DNA of 64,000 nucleotides from Oegoconia quadripuncta (GCA_949316235.1 OX438759.1:11445618-11509617), one strand, 5' to 3'. Shown: positions 1-11,390, counted from the first letter of the stretch. The notes: a model not told the origin generated them from the letters alone. Made by a program: numbers and translations.

Positions 1-3
1 TAC

Positions 4-242
4 TTGTATGAAAATTACGGGGTGTGTTTAGGATTAATAATAAATAAGAAGGTTCAGTTTGTAGTCACATTAAAAGAATTTGGTGTTGTGGTAATATCTC
101 TTAAGTGTCGAGAATGGCATCAAGCTTTGGATGCCTGTCGAATAGTCATCCCACTGCGAATGAGTTTTATACCGTCGCGTATTTCTTCAGCTTTATGTTT
201 GCCTATTTTTCGTTCTTCCAACGTTTTTTCTTTACGCGGCAT
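4..242 (-). pseudogene. Pogo-type HTH (psq/CENP-B N-terminal) transposase fragment, frameshifted
   Basis: On the minus strand an ATG at 242-240 opens a basic reading frame starting MPRKEKTLEERK and continuing to IRSGMTIRQASK. This is the usual start of the psq-type helix-turn-helix found in pogo/Tigger transposases and jerky-like proteins. The frame then hits a stop, but the expected next motif PFSTLKRYY is readable just downstream in another frame (about 110-85), so an indel has broken it. No DDE catalytic domain is visible; it would lie beyond the window edge or is lost. Seen: the motifs and the break. Inferred: a dead transposon exon rather than a host gene. The family call rests on motif recognition only. 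Confidence 0.5.
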
Positions 243-959
243 CCTGTATAAAAAGAACAAAATCCATTAATGATTTTATATCAAAACTAAATTGAAAAAA
301 ACTTACGACAAATAAAACTATATAGCCATAATAGGTACACAGTGGCTCGTGAGCCACTGTGTTCCTTCAAAAACTGAGCAACTGTCTACCTGTTCGCCAT
401 TTTGAATTCATGTCGTCACACAGATATAACAACGTGACTACGGCGGTTAAGTTATTGGCTAATACTTTGCTAATATAACATGTTTTTAGAGAAATACACT
501 ATTAACTGTCAAATATGTGAAATTACAATAAAAAAAACAACCGAAACTTACCTCAAAATGTGATTTTGTGAGCATAAAAACACAAACACCTCAATAATTC
601 AACCGACCGGCGCCGGAGCCTCCCACTGACTAGTTTGGACACGAACGGGTGCCGAACGCTTCCGATAAGTGCGAGTGAGATATATGTATCGCTTTTTCTT
701 TTTTAGAAACCGATGGTGAGCCACTGTGTCCTCTGAGCCACTGTTTCCTCCCTAACCCTACATTTGAATTCCTAAAGAAAAGTATAGTACATTTAATTTA
801 ATTTGGGGGTAATTTTGCTTGTAAAAAATCTTGCTCTTGAAATCACGTAGTACCTACCTACTTACCTATTATACATTTAATTAAACTAGGTAGTTAAACT
901 TACGTTCGTTACTACCTACTCAGCTTAACTTTCAGAAAGGCAATATAATATTGATTGAA
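243..959. other. Intergenic, with a short GAGCCACTGTG palindrome
   Basis: No coding exon is recognised. A 24-bp palindrome (338-361, arms CACAGTGGCTC / GAGCCACTGTG, 2-base loop) sits just upstream of the pogo-type fragment, and the word GAGCCACTGT recurs twice at about 717-750. These may be degraded ends of one transposon, but no full terminal repeat can be traced. Confidence 0.3.
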
Positions 960-1262
960 CAAATGATTATGTCGTCCAGGTAGAGCTAGACCAAAAGACA
1001 CTGTTAAAAGCTAAATATTTTCGGAACGGCTTCACCGACTTCTTCATTCCTCTCTATAGGTATAAAAAAAATTAATTTGGGTAACTCAAAAGACTATGAC
1101 ATCATTGAAATACCCTAAAAACTGCTTGAAAAACCAGCTTCGTATAAAAAACCGCACTCAAATCGGACAATGCATTACTGGGACACGTCAGACAAAGATT
1201 GGACATGCACAACGCCGTCAAGCACATAACACCCGTCGTTTTTCGTCGGGGGTTAAAAATTT
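960..1262 (+). repeat. Dispersed repeat family D, copy 1
   Basis: It begins near 'gtccaggtagagctagacca', passes through an 'aacggcttcaccgac' block and a 'aaaaccgcactcaaatcgga' block, and ends in 'gtcgggggttaaaaa'. The same ordered blocks recur at 10915-11212, 11213-11390 and 18712-19207. Small open frames on both strands here are by-products of the repeat. Class unknown; a non-autonomous DNA element is likely. Confidence 0.55.
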
Positions 1263-1949
1263 GCCTAATTTGTATAGGAAACATGTAGGTAACTTTTATT
1301 ATTAAAATCCGCATGTTTAAAACCTAATTGTACAATAATTGTACTTGTAGTAATAACAATTGAAACATCTGCAGAGAGAGTTATCTTGGCGGTCGATCTG
1401 CGGTCCCAGTCGCCATTGTTGCTGTTTGATGTAAACAGGGCCACAATTGCATCGCCTTTGTCAATAGTTACTTTCCCTGTTGTGTCGAAATGTTTTTAAT
1501 AATAAAATAATGTGGCACTTGAATGAGATACGGCGCGATAATCGCTTAATGGTGCTTGTCATTAGATGTAGGTACGGCTTCAGATGAGAGCTCTACGTTG
1601 TTATACATCCATAAGTACCTTACCTATTTAGATTGTTAGTAGTTAGGTAGGTACTCAGTTCTCTGAGCAAATTTGTGAGAACATAATAAGAATATTACAA
1701 TTCAGATACTAAACGATCATACAAGTGAGTAGGTGAAGTAAGATGATAACTTTTAATAATATTATTGCCAATAGCTGTTATTTTCAAAGTTGCATGGTAC
1801 AGGTAACATTAAGCATGCACAGAAAGCTATAAATTTATATAAAATACAAATATTTCCAAAAAAAAACATGTCCTCCTAAAGGCTGCGGTGGGGTATGATG
1901 CACAGAATCCAGGTGGGCGGTATTTTCTTTGAATGGCGAGGTTGATGCG
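1263..1949. other. Intergenic, nothing recognised
   Basis: AT-rich DNA with scattered taggtaggta words. No exon, RNA gene or complete repeat could be supported. Confidence 0.3.
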
Positions 1950-2132
1950 CTGTGCTTGGTAGTAGTCCCACACATATAAGAGAGGTATGTATTAGATAAA
2001 TAGCTAACAAAAGGTACATGACTCGGATATAAATTTTTGTATTCATCAGACAATGTTTAATTTACCCGTTACGGGAATCAAACCGTTGGTATCGAAGGGG
2101 GCGGTCGCTGCCCACTAGCTAGACCAATGTGA
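1950..2132 (-). repeat. tRNA-headed SINE (family A)
   Basis: Read on the minus strand it has a tRNA-like head with degenerate A and B boxes (ccaacggtttgattcccg). The family tail follows (gatgaatacaaaaattta, then ccgagtcatg). It lacks a foldable complete tRNA and is not a functional tRNA gene. Confidence 0.5.
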
Positions 2133-3634
2133 CGTGAGAATGGATGCGATCAGACATATTTAAGGGGGCTTGCTGGTGCAGGCTCTGTGCAGGTGACAAT
2201 GCCCTTGTCAGGGAAAAGAGGGTTCAGAGATTGATCAAATGGCAGCAAAGACCTGAGAGTTTAAAGATTAGCAGTACCACAACTGAGTTGGTACGTAATT
2301 TCTTTAATTTTTATTTATTTTATTTTATTTATTTTTATTTATTCGGATTAATTTATTGACATTGCCCTTGGCGCAGGCCTTTACCTATCTACTGCGACTT
2401 CCCATATCACGGCGTATTATTGCAATGCAATGTCGATATAGATAGAGAACAATTTGAAGGGGAAATTTATAAAATCGATCGTAGGGAAGCGGTCATAAGT
2501 AGGTATTCGTACATCCAATTAAGATGGGCATAAATAAACAATTAAGTAGGTATAAGAAATGTGGTTTATAGGCTATTGAATAATAGATAAGTATTCCACA
2601 AGCAATTATCAATCCATTAATAATACGAAAGAAATGGAATACTAATTAAATTTTAATTTGCCTTGCGTATTGATATCATATTACATACTAACCCTCAACA
2701 ATGGTATCATATAAGTTACAAATTAATCTTCCCACATACCGCTAAAGTATTAACGTCCTTTTGTGTGCAAACAGTATCCATTTCCCTTTCAATTTATGAA
2801 TAGACCGACGTCACAACACTCGTGGTTCTGCTGGTGCGTATCCTCATTGATTGCATCCCATGATAACATATTACAATTATGTCTGTAGGGGAGCAACTGT
2901 CCATTCATCCCTCTGGTTTAAAGGGTGTGGCTTATTTCAGACCATCCCCGTAAATTGCTGGGGTGGCAAAATGGGAGATTAGTAGGTCAGTGCAAAAATG
3001 GACGTGCCCTCGATGAAATCTGGAGGCAAGTGCGGTGGCTCCGACTTTAGTATAAAGCGAATACTAAGTGACGATAAAATAGAGGAGAGTGTTCAATCTC
3101 CTAGTTGGTTGTGTTGCACCAGATATCAGCCTCCCCGTATACCACGTTAGTATTCACTAGGCGTTTTTATAGTGTATTTTTTAATTCCGTTGACAGTTTG
3201 CCTAACATTGGCTTTTAGGTGAATGAGTCCGTCGCGATGAGGCTATTGCTTGACTATATATTTTGACCGCAGTAACTCCGCTAGGAGGACCACGATCCCT
3301 AACTACTGCCTAGTTACAGGACAAAAAGATGACGATGTCCTGTATTAAAATCGAATCCAAGGTTCTGGTTCACCCGGTCGCGGTGAACACACGGAATATA
3401 CCCAGTGAAATCCTATCTCCCCGCGCCGCTTCGATCGAGGCGTTGGGTACCACGAGCTATTACTAGTGTATAAACTGCCTCGTGTATAAATTTGTGTTCA
3501 TAGAACATAAGACGATTGAACAGGTTGACGGACACCTACCTACATGTATGTACCTACCACTCTCTTGGCTCCTCACGAACTCGAACGAAGCTCAACACTT
3601 GGAACCTCAGTGTTTATAGTTTAATTTATTGCAC
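2133..3634. other. Intergenic or homeobox intron, nothing recognised
   Basis: No exon with recognisable homology. The 5' exons of the homeobox gene should lie here or further upstream, but no convincing coding segment or promoter can be picked out. A low-complexity tttatttattt tract is at about 2300-2345. Confidence 0.3.
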
Positions 3635-5182
3635 CCAAGGTCCAGTGAGCAGTAACGGCTGTCGCGCCCGCCGCTCCGGGCGGCACGCGCGAGTGCCCTT
3701 CACGGCAGCGCAGGCGGCGGCTCTGGAGGCCGCGTATGCGCGTGCGCCGTACCTCGCGCCACCAGCATTGCGCGCCCTTGCCGCCGCCTTGCAGCTTCGT
3801 GACGATCGGGTGAGTCTAGTCACAAATGACTAGGTACCGAAGATTACTAATTAAGCGATACTGCACCTCATGGGATGCAGATGACGATTGCTGTTACTGG
3901 CATCCAGCTGACAGTTCGTTTACAAAATTGACCGGACGGATAGTCGAATCCGATGTCTTTACTTGAATGAAAACTGAGGCGCCGCTTGTCACGCGTCACC
4001 ACGCCTTTCTTTAGATTACTCACCGTTAATCTGATTATCTATCAGTTACATTTGTTACGGTCGATTGGTTTATTGGGTATAGAAATTCTGCCTTAGAAAC
4101 CAATGGCGGCGGGTTCGACTCCGGCCAGAGATAAACATTTTGTGTGATGACTACCAACCTTTAACCGAGTCATGGTTTATATAAATATTTATGTGTATAC
4201 AGCTTTGACTACCTAGTTTGAGATAATTCTGAAATGTTTGACGGCCAGTGTTTCCGAGTATGGAGAAATACGCGCTAGAGAAACTTCAGAAACACAGTAT
4301 TTTAAAATATACTCATTTTAAAATTTTACAGTAATAAAACATACAAATCGAATTCAGCCCGCTCCTTGACGTGTCGTCACATAAGTTTGCCACATTTTTT
4401 ATTTTATTCGAGCAATTTTTTATTCGTCGTCACAACGGCAAAGCTTTCATAACTCTAATAGGACATAAGTGCAACATAATTATGTATCTTATCCGTTAGA
4501 CCGCGATCTTTACAATGATCACCGTTTGCTTTCAAGAGTGGTAATGATATTTTTAATATAGAGCTTTTGCTGTATAATTTCATTCTGCAGTTGACTGTGA
4601 AACTATACCTACCTACGTCGATAGAAATTTCTTTATACATTTTCGTAACTGCTTATCTTTGATTTATTAACGTAAATGATTTTGTTATACATACATGTCT
4701 CTTCTATTATTATTATAGTTTATAAGTACCTAATTACTGTCATGTTTGTGTAGTGTATGTAGGTAATTGAAATAGATGGCAGAGATGTAGTTATCCTGCC
4801 ATAAGAACTAACAGTTGCGGGTTCAATAGCCGCTAGAGGTCAATATTCGTTTTTTTTTTATTTGTTTATAATCACGAGTGTTTTTCAGATAAAAATTTGG
4901 TTTCAAAATCGTCGTGCTCGAGAGAGAAGAGAGAAATGCATACCCATCACGCCACCGCTTTCTATTCCGCTGCCACCCACCTCAATACCACAAGCCATGC
5001 TCTCATCTGGCCACCCATGGACTTCTCCTGAAATAACTACAGAGAGCGTCCATAGCGAACCCCGTGACCTTTCTACTTCTACAAAGACTATGCCTATGTA
5101 TTGTCAGAGCTATTCATTCAGAGATAAAATTCTTGAAGACAGGCCAGAAACTCCTTTAGATATTGAAACTGTTGAGGACTGA
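3635..5182 (+). CDS. Divergent homeobox gene, last two exons (partial, 5' end missing)
   Basis: Two exons encode one homeodomain transcription factor C-terminus. Exon 1 (about 3640-3809) gives homeodomain residues 1-44. Conserved anchors are F8, L16, L26 and L40, but there are long alanine runs. It ends at CGG|gtgagt. Exon 2 (4889-5182) starts after tttttcag with residues 45 onward, IKIWFQNRRARERRE, including W48, F49, N51 and R53. The exons join in phase 0, a 44/45 intron position used by several homeobox genes. A proline/serine-rich tail of about 80 residues ends at TGA 5180-5182. IKIWFQNRRA resembles the Drosophila rough class, but the N-terminal half is too divergent for a firm name; a lepidopteran-specific homeobox is the alternative. 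The acceptor of exon 1 and the start codon are not determined. Confidence 0.8.
3810..4888 (+). other. Homeobox intron carrying SINE fragments
   Basis: Intron between the two homeodomain exons, gtgagt...tttttcag. It holds a family-A SINE at about 4060-4240 (B box gcgggttcgactcc, tail tgtgtgatga) and a second SINE head at about 4760-4850 (gttgcgggttcaatagcc), the latter only ~40 bp from the acceptor. No other exon is seen. Confidence 0.6.
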
Positions 5183-6204
5183 TGTCGAAATCATAATTAA
5201 TTTATTGCACATGAGACCTCTCTCAACACATAGCTGTACCTACTCGTAAATACACTCCCACAAAATAGTAGTTACCTACCTATAAGTTTATGTGTAAATG
5301 AATACTCGTAGATTCCTACGTACGTACCTACCTAGAGCAATTCAATTCAAAATTCAAATCACATTTAGTCTTGGTAATGGCGGCAGTGGCGTGCACAACG
5401 TTTTGTCATAGGAAATACAACTACAAAATAATAACTTACTCTTTTAGTAATCTTTGCAACTGTTTAGAATATTTTCTGTTCATATTAGTCAGCTATCTTG
5501 ACAATGCATTTTTTTTAATGATTGACTGGTTTCGAGCTTGACCACAATTCGACCGATTTCGAGGAAAGCATATAATTGCTGCCTGTGTGGAGAGCACACC
5601 ACTGGGTAATGGGCATGTTCAGATGAAATCTTGCATCTGCGCTACAGGTGCACGAAAAAATTTTGGATTTATGTTGTACTTCATTCCTGTTTGCATATAG
5701 GTACCTACATATTTCGTGATTCATAGACCGCCTCAGAGCAACGTATGAATATTTTTTTTTTTAATGTAAGACCTCTCTGTCCTAACTAATTTCATTATAA
5801 TTCGCAACTAATATTATAAAAAAATACAATTTGTTGATATCTAAAAAAATGCGGGATGGTCCCGATGTTGTAGTCCGCATTGGAATTACATACATACATA
5901 CATAACGTTACGACCTTTAGGTAAGTATCTATAATGGGGTGGTCAGACAGAGATAAGTATCTCAAACAATTTAGTAAAATAGTCCCGCAAAACGTCTAAT
6001 GCAACCCGGATGTCCGGCATTCCTATTCCTAGCCTTATATTTATTTAAAAAAATCACTTTCGTTGACAGCATGATCTCAAAATATTTTTTTTGAACACGT
6101 ACCTAGGTATATTTTATTTTGTGAAGGGCCACCATTCCAATAGCTCGGGACCAATATGCACAAATGGACAAATGACTTTCCATAGACTTGGCCGCCTTAT
6201 TGTA
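5183..6204. other. 3' flank of homeobox gene, nothing recognised
   Basis: AT-rich 3' flank with taggtaggta-like words and short simple repeats (acatacatacata near 5890). A 3'UTR of the homeobox gene is expected at the start, but no canonical polyadenylation signal is obvious close to the stop codon. Confidence 0.3.
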
Positions 6205-6350
6205 GACTAGTTTTCCGCTCGCGGCTTCGCCTGCGTGGAATAACTTTATCGCGAAAATTTGTTTGACCCGCGGGAACTACTCACTTTATCGGGATAAAAA
6301 ATATCCTATGTCTTAATCCAGGGTATGTTATACCAAATTACAACAAACTA
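6205..6350 (-). repeat. Helitron-like non-autonomous repeat, family E
   Basis: The blocks 'cgcctgcgtggaataacttt', 'gcgggaactactcacttta' and 'tatcctatgtcttaatccag' match, in reverse, the copy at 54905-55112. The CTAGT-type end next to a GC-rich hairpin (ctcgcggcttcgcctgcg) resembles Helitron 3' ends described in Lepidoptera. That class assignment is from general knowledge. Confidence 0.45.
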
Positions 6351-6539
6351 TTTCGCATTTATAATAATTAGTTATTAATAAGTACTTGAGCTATCGTTTA
6401 CTGAATTTAGATTAGGGTTAGAATATTTTGTCTAAGTCTATAAATTAACTGTGATAAGTACACAAACTGATGATAATTTAAGGTAATAAGAATATTAAAA
6501 TATTTGAAACGCTATTTTGATTTTTTTATTTGCTTTGTG

Positions 6540-6815
6540 TAGCCGCCCCCGATTCGACCCCCAGCGGGGTACATATTTAGTTAGTACTCGGTTTGGTTAG
6601 TGGTAAGACATTTTTCTCCGCCTGGCTAGTTACCACCATCTTATCTAAGTCTACCGCCAAACAGCAATGTTAATAGCATTGTTGTTTTCCGATTGACAGA
6701 GATAACATAGCCAGTTTCGCAAATAAGATGGGATTCCTTCCACCCATCTTCACTTAACATCAGATATGATTGAGGTCAAGTGCTAACCCGTTGTATGTGC
6801 ATAAAAAAGTAGATA
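6540..6815 (+). repeat. tRNA-headed SINE (family B), 5'-truncated
   Basis: It starts at the B box (gattcgacccccagcggg), then 'tactcggtttggttagtgg', 'ccgcctggctagttaccacc', 'ctaccgccaaacagcaatg' and a tail of 'cacttaacatcagatatgat' plus an A-run. The same order of blocks occurs at 10568-10910 and, reversed, at 18813-19075 and 39833-40150. Confidence 0.65.
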
Positions 6816-6819
6816 TCGT

Positions 6820-8238
6820 TATAAACGTTTTGACCTACATAAATATGTTCAATTAGTTAATTACTTTGTAAATAAATGAATCTCAGAAATATAATAAATG
6901 TTTTTACAGAATGGAAACGAAAGTGTAGGTACCTTCTGAGGTAGGTTATATTATAGTCCGTTGTTTTCTTATGATAAGGTGCCGTTGTTTGGAAGATGCA
7001 TTGAGTAGGTATTATTAAGTTATTGATCTACTTACATAAAATAACACAGAAATACGGGAGAAGTCAAATCACATCTCGGAGCTCTCCATCACTTCAGTAA
7101 TAACAATAAATGAATAATAGTTTCTTCACTTGCAGAGAGATGAACAATCCGAATTCATTAAAAACAGCTAACTTATTAATTAAATCGTCGCCGCCGGCCG
7201 CTTCAGCTTTGAGAAATTTTCTCAGAAACGACTTTACTATGATCTCTATTATGGTAAAGCTGATATCACTCCCTTTTGCCATGACTATTCAAAATTATTA
7301 ATATGTTAATAGCATTAAGTTAAATCGGATCTAAGGCAATAAATAATTTTTACAGGTCCGCAACCCGCATTGGGTCAGCGTAGCGGACTACGGCCACTCC
7401 CTCATTATACGAGGGAAGGCCTATATCCCTGCAGTGGGATGTTTACGGGCTGATGATGATGATTACTATTATTAAATATATAACAAACTAATTGAAAACT
7501 GGAAAGCTAATACAGTATGCAACGGCACTGTTTAGTTAAATATCGTCTGAACCGATTATCATGAAACATAGCTAAAAAATCTTTGCCCTAGTTAATCTTA
7601 AAAATAAAACAAAAAATATGGTCAAAATAAATTCCAACCGATTAAAACGTTGAGAAGCAAAAGCGAGTGAATTGGTTCCATATGTTGTTTTTAGGATTCC
7701 GTAAAAGAATACGAACCTTAAATGACAGAGTCCCGCTCGTTTCAGTTTGTTGAGAATACAAACTGGGGATATAAGTTTATATTTATATGAACATAAATAT
7801 GTATAATTTAGACGTTGATTATATCTGCCGGCAGAACTGAAAAAATTTAGGGCAGTAGCCATATAACGAAGTTAAAAAAAACTATCACAGCTAAATAGTA
7901 ATAGTCGAAAAACGTGTACCTACTTTTCGTTGAAAATTACTTACCAAGCCCCTTCTAAGTCCGCATTTTGAAATGATCAAATAAGGAACCTAGGGTGGTC
8001 CGACTCGCACTTGGCAGGTTTTTTTGGGGTATCCTCACGGTCCATTGCAACTTATTATACCCGTCCCTTTCGATACTTTGGCTTGTAATCGTTTGTGCTA
8101 CCCTTTTTTCGGCATACCTAAACTTGTTTTATCGGCATTTAAGTATTTGTATTTTCGGCATTCACTTCTTTTTTCGTGAATTTTATCTGTAGACTAAGGT
8201 TAAAAATCAGTATGGTTTCGTGTGATTTACATTACCCG
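6820..8238. other. Intergenic with an RTE/SINE-type 3' end
   Basis: No gene recognised. At about 7350-7465 is the repeat tail 'ccctgcagtgggatgttta' followed by cgggctgatgatgatgat, a very common lepidopteran retroelement 3' end. The remainder is AT-rich without traceable structure. Confidence 0.45.
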
Positions 8239-8333
8239 TAGACCCACTGTAATGCAGTGGGTCTATGATGCACCAGGAGTTTTATCTCCATAGACCCACT
8301 GTAATGCAGTGGGTCTATGGAGATAAAACTCCT
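8239..8333. repeat. Perfect palindrome (27-bp arms) with an adjacent partial copy
   Basis: 8275-8333 is a perfect inverted repeat: 27-bp arms starting AGGAGTTTTATCTCC and a 5-base loop (taatg). The inner 11-bp arm (TAGACCCACTG) and loop are present once more immediately upstream at 8239-8265. The structure would extrude as two adjacent hairpins. Its origin is unclear: transposon end or local inverted duplication. Confidence 0.85.
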
Positions 8334-8545
8334 AAAAAATTAATTGTTTATGTTCACTAGATTTTCAATCGACAGAACTACGTAACAGAACAGGTGGAAA
8401 GAGTTGAGACTGAAGCCCCGTGTAAAGGGGTAGTGTTCACAGAACTAATGGGAAAAAATTCCCAGTAGTTCCGGCGGCAGAATAAATCAACAGAACAGGT
8501 GGGAATAGACGCATACGCTGCTAAATTTTTATTTTGCTTTCAACG

Positions 8546-8830
8546 ACCTGTTTGGTGTAGTGGTTAGAAACTCTGCTGCTATATCAAAAGGTCGCGGGTT
8601 CGAATCCCGCTAGGGGCATATGTTTGTATGATGAATACGGACATGTGTTCCCGAGTTATGGATGTTTTTCATTTATATATGTATTTATTTACAAAAAAAA
8701 AATGTATTTGTGTAGTGTATCAACCATCTGGTATCCACAACACAAGCCCAGTTACTTAGTGTGGAATTATATGGCGCTGTACAGACAGCGACATTTACAG
8801 ATATGTCCAAGTATATTTAAAAAAAAAATA
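8546..8830 (+). repeat. tRNA-headed SINE (family A), nearly full copy
   Basis: A-box-like 'tttggtgtagtggttagaaa' and a good B box 'gtcgcgggttcgaatcccgc', followed by the family tail (gtatgatgaatacggacatg, ttcccgagttatggatg, tgtccaagtatattt) and an A-run. It is tRNA-derived but does not form an aminoacyl-tRNA gene. Confidence 0.7.
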
Positions 8831-9099
8831 TGATCATATGTACACGGCTTACTGTTACAAGAAAGCTATATAACGTACGATGTTTTCATAACATCTACCG
8901 ATAAAAATGTGTTAGGCGAATATTTCCTCCATCATCACCATCAGGTCCCTATGACAGAAAACACCAGTAGTAGGTAAGGGGTTCTATTTAACCATATTAT
9001 CAGTAAAGCATATTTTGTAAAAGAAACCATGCCCATGCCTCGTCCAAGTCCCTCGATTTCTCTTATTCACTAAAATTGATCTCATGTACTTTTTATAAT

Positions 9100-9285
9100 A
9101 AATCAATATTTCAGACACACCATAAAAATAAATAAATATCTCATCTACTCCCAAACTAATAAGTAAAGCGTGACTCAGGAATAAATGTGCGTTCATCACA
9201 CAAAAATTTACCGTCGGGAGTCGAACCCGCAACCGTTGGTTTCGCTGACAGCTCATTATCCACTACACCAATCGGTCGTCTAAAG
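9100..9285 (-). repeat. tRNA-headed SINE (family A)
   Basis: On the minus strand the head reads 'gaccgattggtgtagtgg' then 'gttgcgggttcgactcccg', with the tail 'tttgtgtgatgaacgcac' and 'ttcctgagtca' toward lower coordinates. It lies 98 bp from the mariner-type element. Confidence 0.65.
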
Positions 9286-9382
9286 TTATAGCTAAGTAAT
9301 TTTAATCGAGACTTGGCACGTTTTTACAGAATGCTTTTGTTGGGATTATATAATATATATAGGTAAGGGAAGGTAGGGAATA

Positions 9383-10564
9383 TACAGGGCGTCCCAAAGT
9401 TATGGGACATGAAGGGGAAGTACCTTAAATATTGTAGATAGTGAATTTTGCTCAAAGAAGACTTTATGTTATTTTTAAAAGTTAGTAATTCTGCATTCAT
9501 AGATTTTCTAAAAATTATTTGCTTCGGCTGGGAATCGAACCGACTCAAATGTGAAAAAAAAAACACCCTACTTTTATGATGCCAATCGAAAGAATAGCTA
9601 AAAAATAATAACTCTGCCTAAGTAACATAGTATTTTAAAAGAAAGGAACAACGTGAAATTAATCATTTTAATCAAATAAAAAACATACATGAAACTGCCG
9701 TAGTCAATTAAGTAGGTATTTTTTTGTAAATTAATTAATTAAATGCTCAAAATGTGATCCCTCTTGTCTTACGCAAATCGCCAATCTTTTAATGAGCCCG
9801 CTGCCTGTTGATTTTCTAATCATTTTATGGTGAACACTCGATGTGATATGGCACAATTCTGTTTGCAACTCGCCTACGTTCTCGTATCGCTTTTTGTATA
9901 GCATATCTTTCACGTATCCCCAAAAGAAGAAATCTAATGGTGTGAGGTCCGGGGATCTGGCCGGCCATCTAATCGGTCCATTTGTACCAATCCATGTAGG
10001 AAAACATTCATTTAGAAAATCTGCTGCTCTCCGACTATTATGAGCCGGAGCTCCATCTTGTTGGAAAATGTTTGTTTGCCTTCTGTCTAGCTTACAGAGG
10101 ACGTATTGAAATACAAGTTTTATCATTTCATCTACACGTGCACTTATAATAAGGAAAACTATGTTAGTACCTATTTTATGAAGTGGGTACTTATTTACGA
10201 ATAATCAATGCTATCTTTGGAATGATAATATCGCTACTTTTCGAACGTCGTCGGCAATAAATAACTTTCTTGAAATTTGACTCAATCATTTTATGTTGTT
10301 CCTTTCTTTTAAAATACTATGTTACTTAGGCAGAGTTATTATTTTTTAGCTATTCTTTCGATTGGCATCATAAAAGTAGGGTGTTTTTTTTTTCACATTT
10401 AAGTCGGTTCGATTCCCAGCCGAAGCAAGTAATTTTTAGAAAATCTATGAATGCAGAATTACTAACTTTTAAAAATAACATAAAGTCTTCTTTGAGCAAA
10501 ATTCACTATCTACAATATTTAAGGTACTTCCCCTTCATGTCCCATAACTTTGGGACGCCCTGTA
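9383..10564 (-). mobile_element. Tc1/mariner-type element with ~270-bp TIRs and truncated transposase
   Basis: The ends are TACAGGGCGTCCC at 9383 and its reverse complement finishing at 10564, flanked by TA on both sides (9381-9382, 10565-10566). The inverted repeats extend ~270 bp (9383-9653 and 10295-10564) and are close to identical. Total length is ~1.18 kb. Between them lies only the C-terminal part of a DDE transposase. The intact TIRs and TA target duplication suggest an element that moved after its internal deletion, using transposase supplied in trans. Class is inferred from TA duplication and transposase motifs. Confidence 0.8.
9731..10126 (-). pseudogene. Truncated Tc1/mariner-superfamily transposase (C-terminal 131 codons)
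   Basis: The minus-strand frame carries QQDGAPAH (second catalytic Asp region) and RWPARSPDLTPLDFFFWGYV (third catalytic position and the conserved SPDLTPLD block). These are hallmarks of the DDE_3-type transposases abundant in insects. The DNA-binding N-terminus and the first catalytic Asp are missing, so it cannot be an active enzyme. It lies wholly within the long TIRs of the 9383-10564 element. Confidence 0.8.
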
Positions 10565-10567
10565 TAG

Positions 10568-10910
10568 GAAACCGCTTCCGTGGCTCAATGTAAACAACAT
10601 GGGGTTTTCGATTCAGAGGTCGCGGGTTTGATCCCAGCGGGATACATGTTTAAGTACTCGGTTTGGTTGGTGGTAGGGCATTTTAAATGTCCGCCTGGCT
10701 AGCTACCACGATAAGATCTATATAAATCTACCGCCAAACAGCAATGTTAATAGCATCGTTGTGTTCCGGTTGTCAGAAATATGATAGCCAGTCCCCCAAA
10801 TGTGTTGGGGATTCCGGGTCAGTACGCATCCACCTTTGACCTCATCTTCACTTAACATCAGGTCTGATTGAGATCAAGTACGAACTCGTTGTGAATAAAA
10901 AAAAAGATTA
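10568..10910 (+). repeat. tRNA-headed SINE (family B), most complete copy
   Basis: Begins 'aaccgcttccgtggctcaat', only a few bases after the TA duplication of the mariner-type element, with B box 'gaggtcgcgggtttgatccc'. It carries all family-B body blocks and ends at an A-run after 'aactcgttgtgaataaa'. About 340 bp. This copy defines the family for the others in the window. Confidence 0.75.
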
Positions 10911-10914
10911 TATT

Positions 10915-11390
10915 GTCCAGGTAGATTAGACCAAAAATAGTGTTTTTCCTAGCGAGTCGATGACAAAAACATAACATTTATGAGGACCAGAATATAGTGT
11001 CGAAACGGCTTAACCGATTTCCATCAAACATGGCTAAATATCTTAGAAAAGTACTGTTCACTCGTTTAGTAGATATTCCATATATAAAACCGCACGGAAA
11101 TTGGACCACGCATTACCGAGATACGTCCGGTCAAAAACTGGATACACACACACACACGAACACACATACACAACGCCGTCAAACACACCTCGTTTTCGTC
11201 GGAGGTTAAAAAGTTAAATATATCCAAAACGGCTGAACCGAATTTCATCAAACATGGACATGAACCTGGCTTTCGAAATAAATTTTCTTTAATCTGTTCA
11301 ACAGTTTTGGCGCTACAATGCCACAGACAGACATGAGCTTTAAACTGATAACACCCCTCTTGTTTCGTCGAGGTTTAAAAATAAATTGTA
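10915..11390 (+). repeat. Dispersed repeat family D, two consecutive copies
   Basis: A copy at about 10915-11212 (ends cgtcggaggttaaaaa) is followed directly by a shortened one to about 11390 (ends cgtcgaggtttaaaaa). An (AC)n-like microsatellite at 11143-11170 lies inside the first copy. Open frames here follow the repeat and are not genes. Confidence 0.55.

Noticed and set aside
3626..3823. Minus-strand frame over the homeobox exon
   Set aside because: Composition-driven shadow of a GC-rich exon; no domain, and the sense strand encodes a homeodomain half.
8546..8640. tRNA gene candidate (good B box)
   Set aside because: The family-A tail and other dispersed copies show it is a SINE head; the cloverleaf is not complete.
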